Part shown: positions 6,076 to 11,683 of the stretch, piece after piece
How positions within the stretch are numbered: the stretch's first letter is position 1
How the letters are laid out: the number at the start of each line of letters is the position of its first letter
Assembly (NCBI GenBank): GCA_050692915.1
Contig: JBOGVU010000079.1
Span: forward strand, 1-11,683
Length of the DNA stretch: 11,683 bases
Source of the DNA: CALAEC01 sp050692915
Lineage (GTDB): Bacteria > Actinomycetota > UBA4738 > CALAEC01
Direction of reading: 5' to 3'
Translations under genes and position numbers: made by a program
The notes under the pieces: generated by a model
Database searches by the model: none
What the model saw: the letters and a program-made list of their open reading frames with translations, nothing else
What the model was told of the DNA's origin: nothing

Positions 6076-6309
6076 ATGCCGAGCGAAAGTAAACAATGCT
6101 GGAAGGAGCGGGAGGGTCGGAGATCGTTCGGTCGAGGAGTGGGAGCCCCGGGTTCCGCGTGAGCTGGCCGCGTGGGTGCTCGGGAGGCTCCATGCCGTAG
6201 CTGCGAATCGATCCCGAAGTAGCACAATCGCGAGGCGGTGTCCGTGCTCGAAGAGCAACTCGACCCGGAGGACTCGGGCCTCAGGCGCTGCCGGTCGTGG
6301 AGGCTCTGA
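6076..6309 (+). pseudogene. Multiply frameshifted remnant of a small unknown protein
   Basis: Protein-like segments follow one another in shifting frames: MPSESKQCWKEREG from ATG 6076, then EEWEPRVPRELAAWVLGRLH (frame of 6137), RIDPEVAQS (frame of 6204), and REAVSVLEEQLDPEDSG ending at TGA 6307-6309. Joined, they give about 75-80 residues of a helical, charged protein. At least three indels separate them, more than sequencing noise would normally add, so true decay is favoured. The family is unknown. It lies directly behind the TGCTAGAAT motif and converges on the gene ending at 6329. Confidence 0.4.
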
Positions 6310-6328
6310 GCCGACCTCGAAAGTCGAG

Positions 6329-6949
6329 CTACGGCTGGTCGAGCGGACCCACGTAGCGTGCCATGCACGCAGCCATGGCCCGTACGACCGGGTCCGGATC
6401 GTGAGCGAGATCCCGCATCACGGTGCCAATCCACTCCACGTAGTCCGGCGGCATGGGATATTTGGCATCGTAGCTGCTATCCGTAATTGGCCATAGCCGG
6501 CAGGGCGTCAGCGGAGTACTCACAAGCTCTTCCCAGGAGATACTGATAGGGGGGTACACGGCAGGTTCATACTGGCCCAGTAGAGTAAGGAGCCCCGCGA
6601 CGCGGGCGGCGCGTGAGGCGCCATGATCCCGGGCCAGCCCTTCGGCCGCGTTGAGGATCGACCCCGCTTGGACTGATCTTGACAAGTTCGTCAGGCGTCG
6701 AAGATAGTGATAATCGCGCTCGGATCCGGCGGCCTCGAGGGCATCCGCCAGCGCGTCCGCACCGGCCGGGCCGCACTCCGGAAGGATGCCCCAGCGAGAC
6801 GCCCTTCGATCCTCACCGCTCGCGAGCACGGCCGCGGCTCTGTCACAATCTTCAACCGTTGGGGTCTCCTGGGCGCTCACATGGTTCGGTGCCATGAGCG
6901 ACGCCCCCACGAGGGCGGAAAACAGCGTCACAATCATGAGTTTCGACAT
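6329..6949 (-). CDS. Exported alpha-helical (HEAT-like) protein of unknown function
   Basis: This is a 206-aa protein with a Sec signal peptide: MSKLMIVTLFSALVGASLMA, with cleavage likely after VSA (residue 26). The mature part is helical: residues ~57-126 and 169-199 look like alpha-helical pair repeats, the last containing DPDPVVRAMAACMARYVG, the pattern of a HEAT repeat. Three mature-region cysteines (35, 59, 150) are present, plus one near the end (195). ATG 6949 is chosen over the longer start because a GAGGAG lies just upstream and the signal peptide starts there. It is the second gene of an operon, 33 nt after the stop of the larger exported protein, and should share its promoter at 8540-8568. 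It is probably periplasmic or surface-associated. I recognise no enzyme motif. Confidence 0.8.
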   Translation of the reverse strand: MSKLMIVTLFSALVGASLMAPNHVSAQETPTVEDCDRAAAVLASGEDRRASRWGILPECGPAGADALADALEAAGSERDYHYLRRLTNLSRSVQAGSILNAAEGLARDHGASRAARVAGLLTLLGQYEPAVYPPISISWEELVSTPLTPCRLWPITDSSYDAKYPMPPDYVEWIGTVMRDLAHDPDPVVRAMAACMARYVGPLDQP

Positions 6950-6982
6950 CGGTTCTCCTCGAGCAATCAACGACATCTTATG

Positions 6983-8512
6983 TCATGGATCGTTGGGTTT
7001 GAAGTCCAAGCTGCAGCCCAGTGCCGCGAAGACCAGCGGCGTGTCCATCTTGTCGAAATTGTCCTGGGCCTTCCGATACGGTCCCTTATTGAATATGCTC
7101 ATGAATTCCTGATCGATCCGGCTGCGAACAGCTAGCTCCGACTCCGCGTACAACTCCTCCAAGCGCTGCTCGAACTTCTCCGCGGACATGATCTGATTGG
7201 CCACACCCACGTGGCTATTCGACGCCATGGTGAGCCCTTCGTGTCGCTCTACCTCCTGTCGCAAAAAAGCGATGTCGGTGGGCCCACAGGTTCCGCTGCC
7301 CTGGGCGTTCTGATCGTCGTACCACTCATGCCACGGCATATACCCCGGATCTCCCGGCATGAGCCCAGGTGGGGTCGGCTCTAGCCCAGGGTGAATCCCG
7401 ACGAGCGCCCCATCCACGATGACCGGGTCCAGAATGTATACAATCCCCGTGTTTGGGCCCGTACTGACCGTCCCCAGCGGAATCGACTGCCTATCGGGCA
7501 GACTGACCTGGAAGACGCCAATCGGCTTGTTTGGTTGTGGGGTGTCCTTCATGTCTCCAACCACGGTAATGAAAGGCCCGACGACGCTCATGATCTGCCA
7601 AGTGGGCCACACACGCGGGACAACCGCGAAGTCCGCCTCGAACTTCTCCGTCTTTGTTTCCCCCGCCTCGGTGAACCGTACCTCGGCAGTCACCGTCCCG
7701 CCGACGACCGCCTGTCCCGCCCACACCTTGTCGGTGGAAGCGCTCTCGACCTTTGCGTCCTTCCCCTTGAACTCCCACCCCAGCACTTCGACGTCGCTGC
7801 CGGACACGGTGCAGGTCACGTTGGCACCCCGATCGACGGTCGCTGGCAGACAGGTAAGACTAGGCGGTCCCTCCTCTTCTGGTACGAATTGTACGTTGTC
7901 GATCGCGTAGCCGGCTACCTCGCTCGAGACTATTTGAATGCTCCAACTGGCGATGCCAGACGCGGTTGCCGTAAACGTCTGGATCCCCAAGGCGGTATTC
8001 GTCTGCGATCCGAGCAAGGCGCCGTTTGAGTCGAACCAACGAAGTTCCGTAGTCCCGACATCATCGAAGTAACCGGCATCGAGAGAGAAAGAGCTCACGG
8101 TTGCCAGTGTCGTGGTACCCGGAACCACGAAGGTTCCCGTGATCGCTCCCTGGAAGAGAGGTGTCCCGCTGAGAACAGGGCTCGTTGGATTGCTCGCGTC
8201 AGTGCTGATGAACGGGCTGGAACCGCCGAAGATGATCCCGACATCCTTGTACTGATCGGTGATCGAAGTTCCGACGGGGAACTCACTGAACGTAATCAGG
8301 GTGGCCGATTGGCTGAGCCGAATGACCTCCCTAACGCTTTGGCCAGAGACGGCGCCCGGACGAGAAGACGTTCTCGGTTGGTCCTCGCCCCTTGGATCCG
8401 GAGGACTCAAGAGTCGCGTTTGATCTGAGCAAGACGCGGTTGCGAGCGCCACAATAGCCACGCCCGTGGCAACAGACGCTACCGCCGTGGTCCTGCGGAC
8501 TCGAGAAGACAT
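6983..8512 (-). CDS. Exported beta-sandwich protein, possible lipoprotein, first gene of operon
   Basis: This 509-aa protein has an N-terminal export signal: basic SRVRR, hydrophobic core to residue 24, then TASC (Cys28). That is an imperfect lipobox, since Thr replaces the usual Leu. A Pro/Ser/Arg linker follows. Residues ~69-211 form a beta-sandwich domain of the kind common in PEP-CTERM-type secreted proteins (start ATLITFSEFPVGTSITDQY, end GYAIDNVQFVPE). Residues ~216-300 resemble an Ig-like domain with paired Cys (SLTCLPATV...VTCTVSG). The C-terminal part has CGPTDIAFLRQEVERHEGLT, then helical sequence ending with GCSLDF. ATG 8512 is preferred over ATG 8551, because the promoter at 8540-8568 would start transcription near 8533. 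No strong Shine-Dalgarno is seen. Likely anchored or secreted; ligand unknown. It is intact and not IS-related. Confidence 0.85.
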   Translation of the reverse strand: MSSRVRRTTAVASVATGVAIVALATASCSDQTRLLSPPDPRGEDQPRTSSRPGAVSGQSVREVIRLSQSATLITFSEFPVGTSITDQYKDVGIIFGGSSPFISTDASNPTSPVLSGTPLFQGAITGTFVVPGTTTLATVSSFSLDAGYFDDVGTTELRWFDSNGALLGSQTNTALGIQTFTATASGIASWSIQIVSSEVAGYAIDNVQFVPEEEGPPSLTCLPATVDRGANVTCTVSGSDVEVLGWEFKGKDAKVESASTDKVWAGQAVVGGTVTAEVRFTEAGETKTEKFEADFAVVPRVWPTWQIMSVVGPFITVVGDMKDTPQPNKPIGVFQVSLPDRQSIPLGTVSTGPNTGIVYILDPVIVDGALVGIHPGLEPTPPGLMPGDPGYMPWHEWYDDQNAQGSGTCGPTDIAFLRQEVERHEGLTMASNSHVGVANQIMSAEKFEQRLEELYAESELAVRSRIDQEFMSIFNKGPYRKAQDNFDKMDTPLVFAALGCSLDFKPNDP

Positions 8513-8539
8513 GCTTGCCAACGCAATTGACACATACCC

Positions 8540-8568
8540 TCTATACCACAATCAATTTGCTGAGTCAA
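8540..8568 (-). promoter_or_regulatory. Sigma70-type promoter of the exported-protein operon
   Basis: On the minus strand TTGACT (8568-8563) and TATAGA (8545-8540) are separated by 17 bp, close to the TTGACA/TATAAT consensus at ideal spacing. The expected +1 is near 8533, leaving a ~20-nt leader before ATG 8512. Local sequence is AT-rich compared with its surroundings. Confidence 0.7.
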
Positions 8569-8684
8569 TAGACCACTCGGACTCCTAGCGGTGGGAGATG
8601 TTCCCGGCTTCGGGTTCGTAGTGTCGAGCAGGTCACGGGGGCCAACCTGAGCGTCCTGCGAGGACCGGCGAGTCCGGAAGCCTA

Positions 8685-9017
8685 TTAGCAAACGGGGCGC
8701 GCCGCAGACCACGACGCGCCCCGCCGTTTCGCTCCGTTCGCTACGCTGCGAACGTGCGTGATCACCCGCCCCTCGCCGGTGTCGAGATGGCCCGGCGTGT
8801 AGCCGCTACGATAGCCACGCCGCTCCCCACGCTCATACCACTCGCGGCCGACGAAGTCCCGCTGCTCGGCCTCCAACGCTTCCTGCACCGCCAGCGCCGT
8901 CGCTCGACGCACCAGCTCGCTCAACACCTGCGACCCGCTCTCGACGTCCGTATCCAGTCCGTGGAACAACGCGCGCAGCTGCTCGCGCTTCCGTACACTC
9001 GGCGCTACCTTGCTCAT
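8685..9017 (-). pseudogene. IS256-family (mutator) transposase, N-terminal fragment
   Basis: From ATG 9017, with AAGGA 11 nt upstream, the sequence reads MSKVAPSVRKREQLRALFHG, then ELVRRATALAVQEALEAEQR, DFVGREWYERGERRGYRSGY and TPGHLDTGEGRV. This is the familiar N-terminus of IS256/MULE-type transposases, including the YERGERRGYRSGY motif and the start of the LDTxEGR strand. Homology stops near 8757; the frame then runs through hairpin-forming repeats to a stop at 8685. The whole DDE catalytic domain (about 300 residues) is absent, so this is an inactive truncation. It is divergently placed next to an IS3 fragment. Confidence 0.85.
8690..8729. terminator. Strong GC hairpin between IS256 fragment and operon promoter
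   Basis: GGGGCGCG (8694-8701) pairs perfectly with CGCGCCCC (8715-8722) over a 13-nt loop, and the pairing extends outward through AAAC/GTTT with a small bulge. On the minus strand the stem is followed by GTTTGCT, a weak T-tract, so it may end transcription coming from the IS256 fragment. The terminator role is inferred. A second 7-bp stem, CGTTCGC/GCGAACG, lies at 8735-8754. Confidence 0.35.
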
Positions 9018-9129
9018 GCGGCGTGAGTTCCTTCCTGCCCGTTCCGGGCCCCGAGGTTCTGTCAGCAACCAGTTCCCCGGGAGGATACCTCACGCCGCTT
9101 GATTTTGCAGAGAAGCATAGGACATCACC

Positions 9130-9282
9130 CCTTCGATCAGGGTGCTGTTTACTACAAACTCCTCGGAGAGCCTAACCCTGGAGTGCGAGCTCATCGATCG
9201 CTCGACGTTCCGCACGCCGGCCGAGGCGCGGCTGGCCGTCTTCGACTACATCGAAGGCTGGTACAACCCCCATCGCCGGCAC
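9130..9282 (+). pseudogene. IS3-family transposase, C-terminal fragment (second copy)
   Basis: The best-preserved part reads TLECELIDRSTFRTPAEARL, then AVFDYIEGWYNPHRRH. It is similar to, but clearly diverged from, the copy at 3632-3980 (for example LIDRSTF against LLDRTSF), and has the opposite orientation. Before it, weak nucleotide similarity to the GDAYDNALCES block can be followed back to ~9130, with a 6-nt in-frame deletion inside ESFFATLE. It ends abruptly at His (9282), where IS21-derived DNA begins. Not functional. Confidence 0.75.
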
Positions 9283-9291
9283 TTTCTCCTT

Positions 9292-10074
9292 TCAGTTCAG
9301 TTGGTGAGCTGGAACAGCGAGTCCGGCTTTGCGGCGGTGTCGCAGCCGGTAACTCTCGCCGCGGATGTTGATGGTTGTGGCGTGGTGGAGCAGCCGATCG
9401 AGGAGCGCGGTGGCGAGGACGGGATCGGGGAAGATCTCGTCCCACTGTCCGAAGCTCTTGTTGGACGTCAAGATGATGGACTTGGTGGCCTGGTAGCGCT
9501 TGCTGACGACCTCGAAGAGGAAGGTGGCGTCGGCGGTTTCGAGTGGCAGGTATCCGACCTCGTCGAGGACCAACAGTTCGGGGCGTGTGAGGGTCCGGAG
9601 CAGCACGTCGAGTCGGTTCTTCTCGCGCGCGGCTCGTGACTTGGTGACCAGGTCGTGGAGCGAGAGGAAGTAGATCCGGTGCCCCTGCTCGATCGCCTTC
9701 ATGGCGATGCCGATGGCGAGATGGGTCTTGCCCACCCCACAGGGTCCCAACAGCAGCACGTTCTCGCCGTGGTGGAGGAAGCGCAGTGAGGCGAGCTCGG
9801 CGACGGTGTCCTTGGGGACCTGAGGCTGGGCGTCGAAGTCGAAGCCCTCGAGCATCTTGGGCGCGGGGAGTCCGCTGAGCTTGAGGTTCGTTTCGACCCG
9901 CCGCTCGAAGCAGGCGGCGAGTTCGATGCCGAAGATCTCGTCGAGCACCTCGACGGGGAGCCGCTCGGCCTTCTGGGCGCTCTCGAGCACGGGATCGAGC
10001 GCGGCCAGTGCGGCGCTCATCTTGAGCCGCTCGAGTTGATCACGGACCCGCTCGTAGCTGACGGCCCCGCTCAT
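9292..10074 (-). CDS. istB: IS21-family helper ATPase IstB
   Basis: This is an AAA+ ATPase that assembles on target DNA and directs the IstA transposase. The 260-aa length is normal. Walker A is GPCGVGKTHLA (residues 110-120, with Cys in a position often Pro), Walker B is LLVLDEVGYLPL (167-178), and a sensor-1-like ILTSNKSF lies at 201-208. The N-terminal region (SYERVRDQLERLKM...) is the helical IstA/DNA-contact part. ATG 10074 overlaps the istA stop as ATGA and has no clear Shine-Dalgarno, so translation is likely coupled to istA. The reading frame is intact, but the partner is frameshifted, so the element may not move by itself. Confidence 0.95.
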   Translation of the reverse strand: MSGAVSYERVRDQLERLKMSAALAALDPVLESAQKAERLPVEVLDEIFGIELAACFERRVETNLKLSGLPAPKMLEGFDFDAQPQVPKDTVAELASLRFLHHGENVLLLGPCGVGKTHLAIGIAMKAIEQGHRIYFLSLHDLVTKSRAAREKNRLDVLLRTLTRPELLVLDEVGYLPLETADATFLFEVVSKRYQATKSIILTSNKSFGQWDEIFPDPVLATALLDRLLHHATTINIRGESYRLRHRRKAGLAVPAHQLN

Positions 10075-11370
10075 GACGCGGACCGGAGGATGGCGTCATA
10101 GAGCGCCAAGGGGCGGACCTCGACGACGGGAGCGACGCGTTCGATCAGCGGGATCGGACCGTGGGCCGCGGGCACGATCTGACGGAAGCCTGGCCGGCTG
10201 TCGGGTCGCTTCCAGGCGCGCTTGCCGCGGGTGATCCGGCGGATCGCCTCGGCGTGCTCGGGCAAGGTGATCCGCCCGGCACCCTTGGGTCGGATGTGGT
10301 GATCAGTACGCCGGCGCTCGCCGAGATAGACACCGAAGCGCTCGCCTATGCGCTCCCCGTCGGGCCGCAGGATGACGGTGTGGCCAACCGCCTCGGGCGA
10401 GCGCGCTGTAGTGCACCGCTTGGTAGCTGATGTGGCAGTCGGAGGCGACCTTGCGGATCAACACCGGACGGGTGTCGTAGAACGGCACGGCGGCCGCGGG
10501 TCGGAGCGCGAGGAGCTCGTCCTGGTAGCGATCGATCGGCCGCTGGCCGGTGGTGCCGTGGACGCGCACGTTGGCCACGCTGTCGAGCCAGTGGGCGAGC
10601 TGGCCGTTGAGATCGTCGAGATCGCCGAAGGTGCGCCCCTCGAGGAAGCTCGTCTTGATGTAGCCGACCCCGCGCTCGACCTTCCCCTTGGCCTGCGGCC
10701 AGTAGGGCGGGGTGGCCACCGGCAGGAAGCCGTGGTGCTCGGCAAAGTCGAGGAAGGCCCGGTTCCAGCGCACTGTCCCCGTCGTCACGTCGTGGCTGTC
10801 GACCGCCTGTTTTATGTTGTCGACCACGATCTCGGAGGCGATCCCGAGGGCTTCGAAGGCGCGAACCAGGCAGTCGAGCAACACCGGCAGCTTCGAGCTG
10901 GTGGTGCAGCGGGCGTACATCATCTGGCTGTAACCGAGCACCATCACGAAGACATAGAGCTTCTTCGACTCGCCGTCGACGGTGATCGTCCCGCACTCGC
11001 CCCAGTCGATCTGCGCCTGGCGACCCGGCACGGTCTCGAACCGCTCGACCACCCGGCGAACGAGAGCGGCCTTCAGCGGCCGGACGAAGTCGCGCAAGAT
11101 CGTCAGCCCGCCGGTGTAGCCACTCTCGACGATCTCGTTGACGACGACCGTGGACGGCAGGTTGAACTCCTCCAGACGGGACCGGATGTACGCCTTGAAC
11201 GGGTCGAGCTTCGACGCCCGACGCCGCTGCGGCTTGGGGTACTGGCCCTCCCGCTCGAGATGGTTGTAGACCGTCTGCCGGCTCACTCCCAGTTGGCGTG
11301 CGATCTCCGCCTTCGGAACGGCGATCCTGGCCAGGTGCTTGATCTGCATGTGCGTCTCCCGTAGCATCAT
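10071..11370 (-). pseudogene. istA: IS21-family transposase IstA, one frameshift near the C-terminus
   Basis: The N-terminal helix-turn-helix reads MQIKHLARIAVPKAEIARQL followed by GVSRQTVYNHLERE. The rve-type catalytic domain has D122 (AQIDWGECG), D184 (EIVVDNIKQAV) and E232 (KGKVERGVGYIK), a full DDE triad. The main frame is good to about YQAVHYSALA, then turns to noise. The true C-terminus continues one frame over as EAVGHTVILRPDGERIGERF ... LPEHAEAIRRITRGKRAWKR ... LALYDAILRSAS, ending TGA 10071-10073. An extra C in the CCC at ~10403-10405 would explain it. The catalytic core is intact but the C-terminal beta-barrel region would be lost. Start: ATG 11370 or ATG 11349 (GGGAG seven bases upstream). 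An assembly error at the C-run is plausible. Confidence 0.85.
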
Positions 11371-11511
11371 CGGTGGAAGCCCTCCGGTGCGAGAGGTCGC
11401 TCTTCAGCCGAACGTCCTCTACCTATGCACCGCGGGGGCTTCCGTTACAAGCGGACTCCCGAAAAGCGGCCGCCCCCACCCCTCCTTTGGGACGAACCCG
11501 CTCCCCACTAC

Positions 11512-11527
11512 GGAAGTGTCCACTTCC
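11512..11527. repeat. Perfect short palindrome in the IS21 end region
   Basis: GGAAGTG and CACTTCC flank a TC dinucleotide. It lies about 40 bp inside the presumed IS21 right end. Part of it (minus strand GACACTTCC) partly resembles GGCACTTTC at the left junction, but the match is short. It may be a transposase or regulator binding site. Confidence 0.35.
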
Positions 11528-11566
11528 TAGCCGTTGCTTATGTCCAAGATGAAACCGATGCCGAGA

Positions 11567-11683
11567 CAGGTGCGTGGCCATGGCCCAGCCGATGACGCGC
11601 CGGCTCCAGACATCCAGCACCACCGCCAGATAGAGGAAGCCGGACCAGGTCGGCACGTAGGTGATGTCGGCCACCCACAACTG
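11567..11683 (-). pseudogene. IS3-family transposase, first catalytic block (runs off window)
   Basis: The minus strand reads QLWVADITYVPTWSGFLYLA, then VVLDVWSRRVIGWAMATHL. This is the start of the rve DDE domain of IS3-type OrfB, with the first catalytic Asp in VADITY and the next conserved Asp in VVLDVWS. Homology stops after MATHL at 11567, where IS21-like sequence starts; the upstream part of the gene lies beyond 11683. It is colinear with, and largely complementary to, the truncated C-terminal half at 3632-3980 on the same strand. Confidence 0.85.

Larger units (their letters stand above)
9283..11566 (-). mobile_element. IS21-family element, damaged
   Basis: The element comprises istA and istB in the usual order with an ATGA overlap. 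The right boundary is placed at the end of recognisable IS3 sequence, where the minus strand reads TGTCTCGGCATCGG, beginning with the TGT typical of IS21 ends. The left boundary is only ~9 nt after the istB stop, leaving no room for the usual terminal repeat, so that end may be deleted. Non-coding 11371-11566 holds a short palindrome and two GGACA motifs (minus strand), compatible with IS21 end repeats. A matching left repeat was not found. Confidence 0.6.

Noticed and set aside
5230..6162. 310-aa plus-strand ORF
   Set aside because: Runs antisense through the LigD fragment and the 5728-6054 gene; Arg/Pro/His-rich noise.
6316..6328. CTCGA-AAG-TCGAG hairpin between convergent genes
   Set aside because: 5-bp stem without T-tracts; could arise by chance.
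10348..11364. 338-aa plus-strand ORF
   Set aside because: Antisense of istA; it mirrors the GC3-biased codons of the real gene.
1..11683. CRISPR array, tRNA, rRNA, integron attC array or phage genes
   Set aside because: No regularly spaced repeats, tRNA-like cloverleaf, rRNA segments, integrase or structural phage genes were recognised on either strand.

Overview
This is GC-rich bacterial DNA. One Gemmatimonadota-like trait is visible: a secreted, possibly lipid-anchored protein with a low-complexity Pro/Ser/Asp leader, a beta-sandwich domain and a conserved-looking HEG segment. A soil member of Gemmatimonadota or a neighbouring phylum is therefore the best guess, at low confidence. The window reads as an accessory, decaying region: a few intact genes lie among transposase fragments of five IS families (IS481, IS110, IS3, IS256, IS21) and several broken genes.

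Layout. 1-985 (+): 3' end of an RND efflux pump gene. 986-1455: a tiny IS481-type remnant and a frameshifted minus-strand ORF. 1455-2177 (+): gene for an AraC-type HTH protein, broken by one in-frame TAG. About 2400-3600 (-): an IS110-family element with intact transposase; a strong hairpin lies upstream of its start codon, where a bridge RNA could be encoded. 3601-3980 (-): 3' half of an IS3-family transposase with a probable terminal repeat. 4024-5150 (+): a two-gene unit of unknown family behind a leaderless-type promoter; the first gene is frameshifted, the second starts at a GTGA overlap and is cut off. 5147-5649 (-): front half of a LigD-type primase-polymerase domain lacking one catalytic Asp. 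5728-6309: two broken genes diverging from a single CTAG-centred -10 element. 6329-8568 (-): the best-preserved non-IS unit, a two-gene operon for exported proteins with a textbook sigma70 promoter. 8685-9017 (-): IS256 N-terminal fragment. 9130-9282 (+): IS3 C-terminal fragment. 9283-11566 (-): IS21-type element with intact istB and frameshifted istA. 11567-11683 (-): 5' part of an IS3 DDE domain running off the window.

How the parts relate. Only three associations look functional: istA/istB (ATGA overlap), the exported-protein operon (33-nt gap), and the unknown pair at 4039/4964 (GTGA overlap). Much of the rest is explained by insertion, truncation and point decay. The less ordinary signals are two identical TGCTAGAATCC promoter motifs placed exactly where leaderless transcripts would start, one of them nearly symmetric and serving divergent starts, and the colinear split of an IS3 transposase around about 7.6 kb. 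I see no CRISPR array, tRNA, rRNA or complete defence system. Single-base indels and ambers could also be assembly errors, and reads should be checked.
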